In this document: positions 34,287-42,635 of the stretch, in pieces
How the letters are laid out: every line of letters starts with the position of its first letter
How positions within the stretch are numbered: position 1 is the first letter of the stretch
Assembly (NCBI GenBank): GCA_027624075.1
Contig: JAQBUH010000017.1
Location: 1-45,557 of the forward strand
Reading direction: 5' to 3'
DNA: 45,557 nucleotides
Origin: Chloroflexota bacterium
GTDB lineage: Bacteria; Chloroflexota; Dehalococcoidia; Lucifugimonadales; Lucifugimonadaceae
Notes under the pieces: model-generated
What the model was told of the DNA's origin: nothing
Database searches by the model: none
The model's input: only the letters and a program-made list of their open reading frames with translations
Made by a program: the position numbers and the translations under genes

Positions 34287-35224
34287 CGGCCCGCCGAGTG
34301 GCGTGGCGGGCATCTGAGGACGGCGGCGCGGCCCGGCTTGACGTCGCTCTTGCCGCACAGGCCGACTGGCTCTCCCGCTCCGCCGCGCAGATTGCCATCC
34401 GCAATGGCCTCGTCAGGGTCAACGGCAACGTCGAGAGCCGGCCTGCTGCCGTGCTAAAGCCGGAAGACGAAGTCGAGGCGTTCCTCCCTGAGCTGGAACC
34501 TGAAGGCATCGTCGCCGCAGACGTGCCACTCAACGTTGTCTATGAAGATGAGCACTTGCTGGTACTCGACAAGCCGACTGGCGTCGCCGTCCATCCCGGT
34601 CCCGGGCACAGGAACGACACGCTGGTCAACGGCCTCCTGGCCCGCTATCCGCAGATTGCAGTGGCCGGGCCGCCGGACAGGCCGGGAGTGGTACACCGGC
34701 TCGACCTCGACACCACAGGTCTGCTGATCTTCGCACTGACACCTGAGGCGTACGCAGAACTGGGCAAGGCTATGCGCGCGCGCCAGATAAAGCGCACCTA
34801 CACAGCGCTGGTCCACGGTAATATCCAACCGCCGCTGGGAACGGTTGACGCGCCGATCGGCCGTGACCCGGCCAACCGCACGCGGCAGGCTGTCGTCGAG
34901 TCCGGGCGCGCCGCAAGAACGCACTACCGCCTGGTTGAGAGTGTGAGAGGCGGCTCGCTGCTGGAGGTCGAGCTTGAGACAGGCCGGATGCACCAGATAC
35001 GCGTCCACATGGCGGCAATCGGCTTTCCTGTCATGGGCGACCCGACATATAAGACCGGCGCCACCTCGGGGGCCAGCTACGCGGTCCGCGGCTTAAACCG
35101 CCAGTTCCTCCACGCCTGCAGGTTGCGGTTCACTCATCCGATGACGGGCCGAGAGATAGTTGTCGAGTCGCCGCTTCCCCCTGATCTTCAGCTTGTGCTG
35201 GACGAACTGCGGCGGGAGCAGTAG
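34283..35224 (+). CDS. rluD: Large-subunit rRNA pseudouridine synthase (RluD family)
   Basis: The 313-aa enzyme isomerises uridines in 23S rRNA. It has an N-terminal S4 RNA-binding domain (LDVALAAQADWLSRSAAQIAIRNGLVRVNG) and the catalytic domain with HRLDLDTTGLL (Asp141 is the nucleophile), LVLDKPTGVAVHPG, TGRMHQIRVHMA and the C-terminal LHACRLRFTHP. The start ATG overlaps the lspA stop (ATGA), a very common pairing. Exact target uridines cannot be told from sequence alone. Confidence 0.94.
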   Translation: MTARRVAWRASEDGGAARLDVALAAQADWLSRSAAQIAIRNGLVRVNGNVESRPAAVLKPEDEVEAFLPELEPEGIVAADVPLNVVYEDEHLLVLDKPTGVAVHPGPGHRNDTLVNGLLARYPQIAVAGPPDRPGVVHRLDLDTTGLLIFALTPEAYAELGKAMRARQIKRTYTALVHGNIQPPLGTVDAPIGRDPANRTRQAVVESGRAARTHYRLVESVRGGSLLEVELETGRMHQIRVHMAAIGFPVMGDPTYKTGATSGASYAVRGLNRQFLHACRLRFTHPMTGREIVVESPLPPDLQLVLDELRREQ

Positions 35225-35233
35225 CCGGGAGCG

Positions 35234-35262
35234 TTGTCAGCAGCCTCCGCGGCCGATACATT
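35234..35262 (+). promoter_or_regulatory. Promoter for a leaderless gltX transcript
   Basis: TTGTCA (35234-35239), a 17-base spacer and TACATT (35257-35262), followed by six bases and then the gltX ATG at 35269. Near-consensus spacing with the start codon at the expected transcription start is strong evidence for a leaderless mRNA. Confidence 0.65.
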
Positions 35263-35268
35263 CTGGAT

Positions 35269-36798
35269 ATGCCCCTTTCACCTGACCGCTCATCGGCGAA
35301 CGCTGGCGCGCGGACCCGCTTTGCGCCCAGCCCGACCGGAATGCTCCACATCGGAGGCGTGCGCACAGCCCTGTATGACTGGCTGCTCGCTCGAAAAACC
35401 GGCGGGCAGTTCGTGCTGCGTATCGAGGACACGGACCGCGCCCGCTACGACCCCGAAGCCGAAAAGTCGATCATGGAGTCGCTGCGCTGGCTCGGGCTCG
35501 ACTGGGACGAGGGTCCGGACGTCGGCGGCCCACACGCGCCTTACACGCAGTCGGAACGCCTCGACCGATACCGGGACGCGACGCAGCGCCTGTTGGACTC
35601 AGGCCACGCCTATGAGGACGATACAACTCCCGAGGAGCTGGAAGAGCTACGCGACCGGCAGAAGGCGGTGGGCAAGCCGCCGGGCTATGACAACCGCGGA
35701 CGGCACAGGACGCCTGCGCAGATCGAAGAGTCGCGCGCAAAAGGACTGCAGATCGTCGTCCGCATGAAGGTGCCAGACCGCGGCATATTGAGGTTCAACG
35801 ACACGGTCCGCGGTGACGTTGAGTTCGACTTCGCACTGCTGCAGGACTTCGTAATCATGAAGTCTGACGGCTATCCCACATACCACCTTGCGCATGTCAT
35901 AGACGACCACGATATGGACATCACCCATGTCATTCGCGGCGAGGAGTGGATCCCGAGCACGCCTCGCCACATCCTCATCCACCAGGCTCTCGGGTGGGCG
36001 CCGCCGGTCTACGTCCACGTCCCACTGATCCTGGGAAAGGACCGCTCAAAGCTCAGCAAGCGGCACGGCGCAGCCTCAGCGCTCGAGTATCGCGACCAGG
36101 GCTTCCTCCCCGAGGCTGTGTTTAACTTCCTGGCCCTGCTTGGCTGGTCGCCTGGCGACGACACCGAGGTGATGAGCCGCGACGAGACCGTCAGGCGTTT
36201 CTCAGTCGAGCGCATACTGCAACACCCCGCGGTCTTCGACAGTGAGAAGCTCCTGTGGATGAACGGCGTTCTCATCCGCCAGCTTTCTGCTGACGAACTG
36301 ATGGAGCGGCTGCTGCCGGTCCTCGAGAGACCGGAGGCGGAAGGCGGACTTCCGGACTCGGTCGCCAGGCCGATTGACCGTGAGTTCCTGCGCAAACTCG
36401 TCCCGCTGGTGCATGAACGACTGAAGACGCTTAACGAGGCCGTCGAGAGCCTTGGCTTCTTCTTTGCCGATGAGGTCAGGCCTGATGTCGAGGCCCTGTC
36501 CGAGCGAAAGTCTGATCCCGCGACAGCGGCCCGGTCACTTGAGGCCTCGCTGGCGTTGCTTAAGTCGGTAGAGCCGTTTGAGCCGGAGCATCTCGAGGCC
36601 GAGTTCCGGGCACTTGCGGAGTCGCTCGATATGAAGCCCGGCCCGCTCTTTACCCCTGTCCGCGTGGCGGTGACCGGCTCCCCGATGGCGCCGCCGCTTT
36701 TCGACACCATCGCGGCCATCGGCAGGGAGCGGGTTGTCGAAAGGGTAGCCAACGCGATCAAACTCCTCGAGGCGAACGGCGCTGGCGCCGGAAACTAA
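35269..36798 (+). CDS. gltX: Glutamyl-tRNA synthetase
   Basis: The 509-aa class I synthetase attaches glutamate to tRNA(Glu). The HIGH-type motif is RFAPSPTGMLHIGGVRTALYDWLLAR, and the KMSKS-type motif is LGKDRSKLSKRHGA. The catalytic domain and the helical anticodon-binding domain (from about residue 330) are present and the length is normal. Whether it is discriminating or also charges tRNA(Gln) cannot be said; gatCAB is not in view. It has its own near-consensus promoter and no visible 5' leader. Confidence 0.96.
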   Translation: MPLSPDRSSANAGARTRFAPSPTGMLHIGGVRTALYDWLLARKTGGQFVLRIEDTDRARYDPEAEKSIMESLRWLGLDWDEGPDVGGPHAPYTQSERLDRYRDATQRLLDSGHAYEDDTTPEELEELRDRQKAVGKPPGYDNRGRHRTPAQIEESRAKGLQIVVRMKVPDRGILRFNDTVRGDVEFDFALLQDFVIMKSDGYPTYHLAHVIDDHDMDITHVIRGEEWIPSTPRHILIHQALGWAPPVYVHVPLILGKDRSKLSKRHGAASALEYRDQGFLPEAVFNFLALLGWSPGDDTEVMSRDETVRRFSVERILQHPAVFDSEKLLWMNGVLIRQLSADELMERLLPVLERPEAEGGLPDSVARPIDREFLRKLVPLVHERLKTLNEAVESLGFFFADEVRPDVEALSERKSDPATAARSLEASLALLKSVEPFEPEHLEAEFRALAESLDMKPGPLFTPVRVAVTGSPMAPPLFDTIAAIGRERVVERVANAIKLLEANGAGAGN

Positions 36799-36944
36799 AC
36801 CGGGTTTCTCAGAGCCATCTGCCGTCCTGGCGGCGGCCCCACAGGACTGCAAGGCGCGGCACCGCTATCATTCCCGTGAGGCGGGCGACCACGCAGTGCG
36901 CCCGGGTTCAAGTTGCGGCAACGCACAATGTGGCGGACAGACCG

Positions 36945-37166
36945 ATGTTCAGAGACGAAGGCACACGGCCGAGCATAGAGTTCAAGCAGCGCATGAGGGA
37001 GCGCGTCGGGCGCACGCCAACATCGCTGGTACTGGCGGCGCTCCCCTTCCTGCTGGTGGCGCGAGCGGCGCTCTTTGCCAGGGACCGCTATGTGCGTGTG
37101 CGGTGCGGCACGCTGGCCCGCCGCATAACCGCGAACGCCGACCTGAGGACGACTGCTCGCCGATAG
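36945..37166 (+). CDS. Hypothetical small membrane protein
   Basis: An unrecognised 73-aa frame starting MFRDEGTRPSIEFKQRMR, with one hydrophobic segment (SLVLAALPFLLVARAALF) and a basic C-terminal tail. Codon use has high GC at third positions like the neighbours. A GTG at 36876 would give 96 aa. No strong SD is seen. It could be a real short membrane protein or a chance frame in the gltX-rpsU gap. Confidence 0.4.
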   Translation: MFRDEGTRPSIEFKQRMRERVGRTPTSLVLAALPFLLVARAALFARDRYVRVRCGTLARRITANADLRTTARR

Positions 37167-37239
37167 GGCTCACGCGTCCGGCGCAATGCGGCTCAAGGCG
37201 ATCACGGCCGTCCAACTGCACGGCGTTGCGCGGTGTAGA

Positions 37240-37269
37240 TTGACCGTGAGCCGCGCCGTTGCGTATCAT
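37240..37269 (+). promoter_or_regulatory. Promoter for rpsU
   Basis: TTGACC (37240-37245), an 18-base spacer and TATCAT (37264-37269). The start of transcription would be near 37276, giving a leader of about 70 bases. The same TATCAT box is seen before pncB (3813) and purQ (37670). Confidence 0.55.
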
Positions 37270-37344
37270 TGATGTCTGGCGTGAACGCCTGCGCTGTTAC
37301 GCCTGTCTCGAATAAGAGCGAACTGAGTCACTGGAGTCTGGCCC

Positions 37345-37536
37345 TTGGAAATGCGGATCAATGACGGCGAGAGCTTTGAATCGTTCCTGCGACGGTTCAC
37401 GAAGCGGGTGCAGCAAGAAGGCATCGTGTCTGAGACCCGCCGCCGCCAGCATTTTGAGCCGCCAAACATCCTTCGCAAGAAGAAGGCCGCCTCGAAACAG
37501 CGCAAAAGCACGAAGGCGACCTTGAAGAATATGTAG
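37345..37536 (+). CDS. rpsU: 30S ribosomal protein S21
   Basis: The 63-aa protein is bS21, bound near the 3' end of 16S rRNA and involved in translation initiation. Typical features are GESFESFLRRFTKRVQQEGIVSETRRRQHFEPPN followed by a Lys/Arg-rich tail KKKAASKQRKSTKATLKNM. A TTG start at 37345 is supported by GGAG eight bases upstream; an in-frame ATG at 37351 is possible. It is a single-gene unit with its own promoter and terminator. Confidence 0.93.
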   Translation: MEMRINDGESFESFLRRFTKRVQQEGIVSETRRRQHFEPPNILRKKKAASKQRKSTKATLKNM

Positions 37537-37539
37537 TCG

Positions 37540-37589
37540 GCCGCAGCGGTCTGCGGCTTGAAAAGCGCCCCTGCAACGGGCGCTTTTTT
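37540..37589 (+). terminator. Tandem hairpins with rho-independent terminator after rpsU
   Basis: A first hairpin GCCGCAG-CGGT-CTGCGGC (37540-37557) is followed by a second, AAAGCGCCC (37562-37570) with GGGCGCTTT (37578-37586), loop of seven bases and a run of T up to 37589. The second is the terminator proper. Confidence 0.9.
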
Positions 37590-37767
37590 GTTGTGCTTTG
37601 CCAGACTGTTCCTTACAGAGGCATCGCCGCCGGTGTTGCCGCTGCGCACCGGGCCCGCTGGCCAACGGCTATCATCAACCGAGCGGTTCAACCGTCGCAG
37701 AGAACCATGTCTGTCTGGCACTCGCCGCCACGTCCGGGTTACCCATCTGACGCTCCTGGAGCCCCGC

Positions 37768-38469
37768 ATGAAGTTCGGAATAGTCGTTTTCCCCGGCACA
37801 TGGAGTGAGCACGACACCTATTACGCGGTCCACGATGTGCTGGGCCAGCCGGCGAGACTCGTGTGGCATAAGGAGACCGACATCTCCGACTGCGACGCTA
37901 TCGTCCTGCCGGGCGGCTTTAGCTACGGCGATTACCTCCGCTGCGGCGCGATAGCGCGTTTCTCCCCTGTTATGGAGTCTGTGCGGGAGTTTGCGGAGCG
38001 CGGCGGCCCGGTCATCGGCATTTGCAACGGTTTCCAGGTTTTGTGCGAAGCCGGTCTCTTGCCGGGCGCGCTAATCCGCAATGAACACCTTGAATTCAGG
38101 TGCGAATGGGTCAACCTGCGTGTTGAACGCGCAGGCACCGTGTTTACGAACTCGGCCGTCCAGGGCCAGCTGCTGCGAGTGCCGATCTCCCACGGCGAGG
38201 GAAACTGGCAGGCGGACGACGATACGGTGCGCAGAGTCGAGGACGGCGGACAGGTGCTCCTCCGGTACGCAGACGCAGATGGAAACGTGTCCGGCGGGTC
38301 GAACCCGAACGGCTCAATCAACTCCATCGCCGGGCTCATGAGCGAGCAAGGAAATGTGCTCGGCCTGATGCCTCACCCGGAGAAGGCGTGCGAGGACCTG
38401 ATCGGCGGCGCAGACGGCAACGTGCTGTTCGATTCGATGATCCGGTCCGCCGCCACGGCCACGCTCTGA
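37768..38469 (+). CDS. purQ: Phosphoribosylformylglycinamidine synthase, glutaminase subunit
   Basis: PurQ releases ammonia from glutamine for PurL in the fourth step of purine synthesis. The 233-aa class I glutamine amidotransferase has PGGFSYGDYLRCGAIARFSP, nucleophile Cys86 in IGICNGFQVL, and the His/Glu of the triad in LMPHPEKA. The start at 37768 (MKFGIVVFPGTWSEHDTYYA) has GGAG six bases upstream; the open frame extends to 37558 but that part is not PurQ. TATCAT at 37670 may be its -10 box. The partner purL follows after one inserted gene, and purS is not in this window. Confidence 0.95.
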   Translation: MKFGIVVFPGTWSEHDTYYAVHDVLGQPARLVWHKETDISDCDAIVLPGGFSYGDYLRCGAIARFSPVMESVREFAERGGPVIGICNGFQVLCEAGLLPGALIRNEHLEFRCEWVNLRVERAGTVFTNSAVQGQLLRVPISHGEGNWQADDDTVRRVEDGGQVLLRYADADGNVSGGSNPNGSINSIAGLMSEQGNVLGLMPHPEKACEDLIGGADGNVLFDSMIRSAATATL

Positions 38470-38598
38470 TCCGGCCTCCGGGTTCTCCAGACCGGCCACC
38501 AGATCGCATGGGCGTGCATATTCTCACGGCTATACAGGTAGACTCCGGCCAAATTGCGTGCCGCGCGAGCACGCAGTGACACCGCTCGGAGGTCTTTG

Positions 38599-39180
38599 AT
38601 GGCCACTCAACCAGCGCCCTATCCCGCCACGTACTCGCAGACCGAGCCCGCCTCCTTGAGCCGGTGGCTCTGGCTGTTCAAGGGCCTGCTCCTGCTGCCA
38701 CATTTTTTTGTCCTCTGGCTTCTCGGCGTCGCCGCCACCTTTGTCCTGTTCATATCGTGGATCGCCATATTGATCACAGGCAAGCGCCCTCGCGGCCTCT
38801 GGGATTTTCTTATGGGCGTCAACCGCTGGTCCGTGAGGGTTTCGGCATACAGCCTTCACATGACCGATGTCTACCCGCCGTTCACGATGGACGAGGCGCC
38901 AGACTACCCGGTCAAAATCACTGCGGAGTACCTGGAGACTGGCAACCGGCTCACAACCTTCTTCCGCTGGCTCCTGTTGATTCCGCACATGATCATCCTT
39001 TCGGTGGCATCCGCCGTACTCTATGTGCTCTTCTTAGTGAACGTGATCGTCGTGATCTTCACGGGCAAGCCGCACAGTGACATGTTCAAGCTGATGGTCG
39101 GGATCCTGAGATGGTCGACGCGAGTAAATCTGTACTCTTACCTGATAGTTGACCAGTACCCGCCGTTCAGCATGGACTAG
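38599..39180 (+). CDS. DUF4389 membrane protein (two repeats)
   Basis: A 193-aa protein made of two DUF4389 copies. Each copy has hydrophobic helices and ends with a repeated motif: SVRVSAYSLHMTDVYPPFTMD in the first copy and STRVNLYSYLIVDQYPPFSMD in the second. The function of DUF4389 is unknown to me. The start at 38599 (MATQPAPYPATY) has GGAGG six bases upstream. It sits between purQ and purL on the same strand, so it interrupts the purine pair. It may have its own promoter (TATACA near 38532). Confidence 0.85.
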   Translation: MATQPAPYPATYSQTEPASLSRWLWLFKGLLLLPHFFVLWLLGVAATFVLFISWIAILITGKRPRGLWDFLMGVNRWSVRVSAYSLHMTDVYPPFTMDEAPDYPVKITAEYLETGNRLTTFFRWLLLIPHMIILSVASAVLYVLFLVNVIVVIFTGKPHSDMFKLMVGILRWSTRVNLYSYLIVDQYPPFSMD

Positions 39181-39320
39181 CGCGGCGGCGCAGGCAGATT
39201 GCTGCGATACTTGTGGGAGCGCTCGGCTGGACGGCTATCTGCCGGAGGCCCGGCACTGGCGCGGCACCTCATGTCGCGCCCTGTTCCGCACCGGTAAACC
39301 GCCCGCAGGAGAAGACAAAG

Positions 39321-41531
39321 TTGCCTGTTTCGCAAGAGACGCTGAGCGAGATCGCTCTCAGCCGCGCCGAGTACGAGGCGATTGTCGACCGCCTTGGAAG
39401 AGAGCCGGGCGACCTTGAGCTTGGTCTGTTTGGCGCGCTGTGGAGCGAGCACTGCGGCTACAAGCACACCAAGCCGCTGCTGCGCCGCCTGCCGGGCGAG
39501 TCGAGCAGGCTTCTTGTCGCTCCCGGCGCCGAAAACGCCGGGGTGATCGACATCGGCGACGGCCTGGCGATCGCAATGAAGATCGAGTCCCACAACCACC
39601 CGTCAGCCGTCGAGCCGTTGCAGGGCGCAGCCACCGGCGTCGGAGGCATTGTCAGGGACATCTTTGCGATGGGCGCCCGGCCTATCGCCCTGCTTGACTC
39701 GTTGAGATTCGGTATGCCGGACCAGGATGAGCGCGTCAGGTACCTCATCCACGGAGTCGTTGGCGGCATCTCCTGGTACGGCAACTGCATCGGCATCCCC
39801 AACGTCGGCGGAGAGACCTCCTTCGACCGCTCGTATGCCGGCAACCCGCTTGTCAACGCCATGTGCGTCGGCCTCATCGAGAATGCGCGCATCATGAGCG
39901 CCACGGCGAAAAACCCGGGAGACCTCCTCGTGCTCGTCGGCGCGGACACAGGGAGAGACGGCATCCACGGCGCGTCCGGGCTGGCGTCTCGCACCTTCGG
40001 CGAACAGGCGGAGATGCGTTCGGCCGTGCAGGTCGGAAACCCGTTTCTCGAAAAGGTGCTGATCGAGGCATGCCTCAAAGCCATCGAAATCCCCGGTGTG
40101 AACGGCATGCAGGACTGCGGCGCGGCTGGACTCACATCGGCGGCTATCGAGATGGCTGAACGCAGCGGCATGGCCTTGCGACTTGACGTCGCACGCGTGC
40201 CAAGGCGCGAAGACGGCATGACGCCGTATGAGGTAATGCTCTCCGAGTCCCAGGAGCGGATGCTGCTGGCGGTTGAGGAGCGTGCTGTGGCCGCCGTAAC
40301 GGCGCTGTTCGAAGATTGGGACCTGGACGCGACGGTCATCGGCGAGTTCCATAACGGCTCGGCGGTGGCGATCTACGACGGCGACGAACTGGTCAGCGAG
40401 ACGCCGATAGAGCCTCTGACAGGCGCTCCCGAATATTCGTTCAGCGCGCCGAAGCCGGAGTGGCTTACCGGGCTCCAGTCCACAGACCCCGGCGCCAGCG
40501 GCCTCCCGGGAGTGACGCCCGCTGAGGCGCTGTCGCGTATGCTCGCCTCGCCAAACATCGCCTCCAAACGGCCTGTCTTCAGGCAGTACGACCACCATGT
40601 GCAGACCAACACCGTGGTCGAGCCCGGCGGCGACGCGGCGGTCCTCCGTCTCAAGGGAACGACGCGCGCGATTGCCATAAGCACAGACTGCAACGGCAGG
40701 CTCTGCTACCTGGACCCCCGCATAGGAGCGCAGATCGCGGTTGCAGAGGCCTGCCGCAACCTGGCATGCGTCGGCGCAGAGCCGCTTGCGCTGACGGACG
40801 GGCTGAACTTCGGCGACCCTGAGACTGCCACAGTCCAGTACCAGCTGACCGAGTGCGTCGAAGGCATTCGTGAGGCGGCGACGGCGTTCGGCATCCCGGT
40901 TGTTAGCGGCAACGCCAGCCTTTACAACGAGTCGGCAGGCAAGGCGATCTTCCCGACGCCGATCATCGGCGCGCTCGGCCTGCTTGAAGACGCGACTAAG
41001 CACGCCACGATCTCGTTCAAGCGAGAAGGCGATGTGATCTTGCTGCTGGGCCGGGCACAGCCGTGGGACGGTGTTGAGACGCTGGCCGGCAGCGAGTTCA
41101 ACGCCGTGTTCCACGATGAGGCGAACGGCCAGCCAGTGATCGACCTTGATCTTGAGTTACGAGTTCAGGAGCTCTGCCGCAGCGCGGTCCGAGCAAGCCT
41201 GCTCAACTCGGCGCATGACTGCTCGGATGGTGGTCTGGCAGTGTCCGTTGCCGAATCTGCTGTGACGGGTGGTTTCGGCGCGCAGGTGACCGCCGCCCTG
41301 CCGCAGCGCTGGGACGCGGCGCTGTTTGGTGAAGGCCAATCGAGGATTATAGTGAGCCTGAGCGAAGAGAAGTTTGCGGAGCTACGTGCTCTGGCCGGCA
41401 AGCTTGACGTGCCGATAGTGCGGCTCGGCACGGTTGGTGGCGATGCGATCGAGTTCGGTGACGCGTCGCTCCCGCTTGCGATTGCGGCGGACGCCTGGGA
41501 GCATGGCTTCGAGAGGGCGACTGCCGGATAG
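39321..41531 (+). CDS. purL: Phosphoribosylformylglycinamidine synthase, large subunit
   Basis: PurL uses ATP and PurQ-derived ammonia to convert FGAR to FGAM. At 736 aa it is the small-type PurL of the PurS/Q/L system. Seen motifs: GLFGALWSEHCGYKHTKPLLRRLP, SHNHPSAVEPLQGAATGVGGIVRDIFAMGARPIA, GIPNVGGETSFD, the second repeat with ALTDGLNFGDPE, SGNASLYNES, and SAHDCSDGGLAVS. A TTG start at 39321 is supported by AGGAG about nine bases upstream; the frame is open to 39213. purS, normally needed, was not found here. Confidence 0.96.
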   Translation: MPVSQETLSEIALSRAEYEAIVDRLGREPGDLELGLFGALWSEHCGYKHTKPLLRRLPGESSRLLVAPGAENAGVIDIGDGLAIAMKIESHNHPSAVEPLQGAATGVGGIVRDIFAMGARPIALLDSLRFGMPDQDERVRYLIHGVVGGISWYGNCIGIPNVGGETSFDRSYAGNPLVNAMCVGLIENARIMSATAKNPGDLLVLVGADTGRDGIHGASGLASRTFGEQAEMRSAVQVGNPFLEKVLIEACLKAIEIPGVNGMQDCGAAGLTSAAIEMAERSGMALRLDVARVPRREDGMTPYEVMLSESQERMLLAVEERAVAAVTALFEDWDLDATVIGEFHNGSAVAIYDGDELVSETPIEPLTGAPEYSFSAPKPEWLTGLQSTDPGASGLPGVTPAEALSRMLASPNIASKRPVFRQYDHHVQTNTVVEPGGDAAVLRLKGTTRAIAISTDCNGRLCYLDPRIGAQIAVAEACRNLACVGAEPLALTDGLNFGDPETATVQYQLTECVEGIREAATAFGIPVVSGNASLYNESAGKAIFPTPIIGALGLLEDATKHATISFKREGDVILLLGRAQPWDGVETLAGSEFNAVFHDEANGQPVIDLDLELRVQELCRSAVRASLLNSAHDCSDGGLAVSVAESAVTGGFGAQVTAALPQRWDAALFGEGQSRIIVSLSEEKFAELRALAGKLDVPIVRLGTVGGDAIEFGDASLPLAIAADAWEHGFERATAG

Positions 41532-41599
41532 CCTGGCCTGGGCGGAAGCCACACGCACATTCGCCACCCATTTTTAGCACGGGCCCGCAGCGGAACCCC

Positions 41600-42472
41600 A
41601 TGGCAGAGATTGTCACCATCAAGCAGCTCGCAGAGCGCTACGAGACGCTGCTTTTCGACTCGTACGGCGTTCTGGTCAACGAGTCAAACGGCCTGCCAGG
41701 AGCGCGGGAACTCATCGATTGGCTGGAATCCCGCAATAAGAGCTATCTGATCGTCACCAACGACGCGTCGCTCTCCATTCCGTCACGCGCCGCTAAATTC
41801 GTAGAGCAGGGAGTGCCTGTCCCTGCCGAACGCATCGTCAATTCCGGCATTCTCATCCCGCGCTACTTTTCGGAGAACGGCCTGCACGGAGCGCCGGCCG
41901 CCGTATTCGGCAGTCCGGACGCCATCGACTACGTTCGCCAGGGCGGAGCGACGCTTGTGCCGCTCGACCGGATGTCTGAGGCCAGCGTTTTCGTACTGGC
42001 AGACGACGCGGGGTTCGACTGGCGCTCAAACTCGAACGCTCTGATCAGCGTGTTGAACCGCAAAGTGCTGGACGGCGAGGAGTTCACACTGCTGCTGCCG
42101 AACCCTGACCTGATCTATCCGAGCGGCGAGCGGGCCTACTCGTTCGCGGCTGCGGCGCTCGCTGAGATTGTCGAGGCGGCGTTGGCACGCCTGTTCGGTG
42201 ATAACCCTCGCCACCGGTTCATCCGCCTCGGCAAGCCGTTTGCCCCGATCTTCGATGAGGCGTACAGGAGATCGGCGACAGCGGGCGGCAAACAGTCGAT
42301 GGTGATGATCGGCGATCAGATGGAGACGGACATAGCTGGCGCCAACGCTTACGGCATCGACTCAGCGGTCGTGACAACTGGCATCAACCGGCTCCACACA
42401 ACTGCGGAGTTGGATCTTTTGCCACCGGAGACCCGGCCAACGTTCCTCCTGGAAGATATCGCGCCGGACTGA
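41600..42472 (+). CDS. HAD-superfamily IIA hydrolase
   Basis: A 290-aa phosphatase-like protein of HAD subfamily IIA (NagD-like). Motif I is FDSYGVLVNE: the first Asp (Asp20) is present, but the usual second Asp is replaced by Tyr22. Motif II is in LIVTNDAS, motif III near GKPFAPIFDEAYR, and motif IV is GDQMETDIAGANAYG. Some HAD-IIA groups carry DxW or DxY in this place, so activity may be changed toward phosphoryl transfer or slow hydrolysis. Substrate unknown. It follows purL after 68 bases and could be in the same transcript. Confidence 0.87.
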   Translation: MAEIVTIKQLAERYETLLFDSYGVLVNESNGLPGARELIDWLESRNKSYLIVTNDASLSIPSRAAKFVEQGVPVPAERIVNSGILIPRYFSENGLHGAPAAVFGSPDAIDYVRQGGATLVPLDRMSEASVFVLADDAGFDWRSNSNALISVLNRKVLDGEEFTLLLPNPDLIYPSGERAYSFAAAALAEIVEAALARLFGDNPRHRFIRLGKPFAPIFDEAYRRSATAGGKQSMVMIGDQMETDIAGANAYGIDSAVVTTGINRLHTTAELDLLPPETRPTFLLEDIAPD

Positions 42473-42590
42473 GCCCGGCTGGCTCCCCCATGACTCGATG
42501 GCGGCCTGCCGCAGCCAATACAGCCCTGACGCGCCGGGTTAATGTTTGGCCGCTTGCTGTAAGATAGCTATATCGATTGGCAACTGGAAC

Positions 42591-42615
42591 ACGCGAGTGC
42601 TAAGGCTCGCGTTTT
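42591..42615 (+). promoter_or_regulatory. Hairpin with short U-tract in the fmdB leader
   Basis: ACGCGAG (42591-42597) pairs with CTCGCGT (42606-42612) around an 8-base loop, followed by TTTT. It lies about 20 bases before the fmdB-like start, upstream of its GGGG SD. It could be an attenuator, a processing site or a weak terminator of an upstream transcript. Confidence 0.45.
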
Positions 42616-42635
42616 CGCGTATGGGGTGAACCGAC

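Larger units (their letters stand above)
36799..37344. other. Intergenic region between gltX and rpsU
   Basis: About 545 bases. It holds a possible small membrane-protein gene (36945-37166, the frame being open from GTG 36876), a -10-like TATCAT at 36866-36871 that is too close to that GTG to be ideal, and the rpsU promoter (37240-37269). Near the gltX stop AAACCGGGTTT is a short palindrome without a T-tract. Confidence 0.5.

Noticed and set aside
39603-41114. 503-codon open frame on the minus strand inside purL
   Set aside because: Composition is Arg/His/Val/Asp-rich as expected for the antisense of a GC-rich gene; purL on the plus strand is fully conserved.
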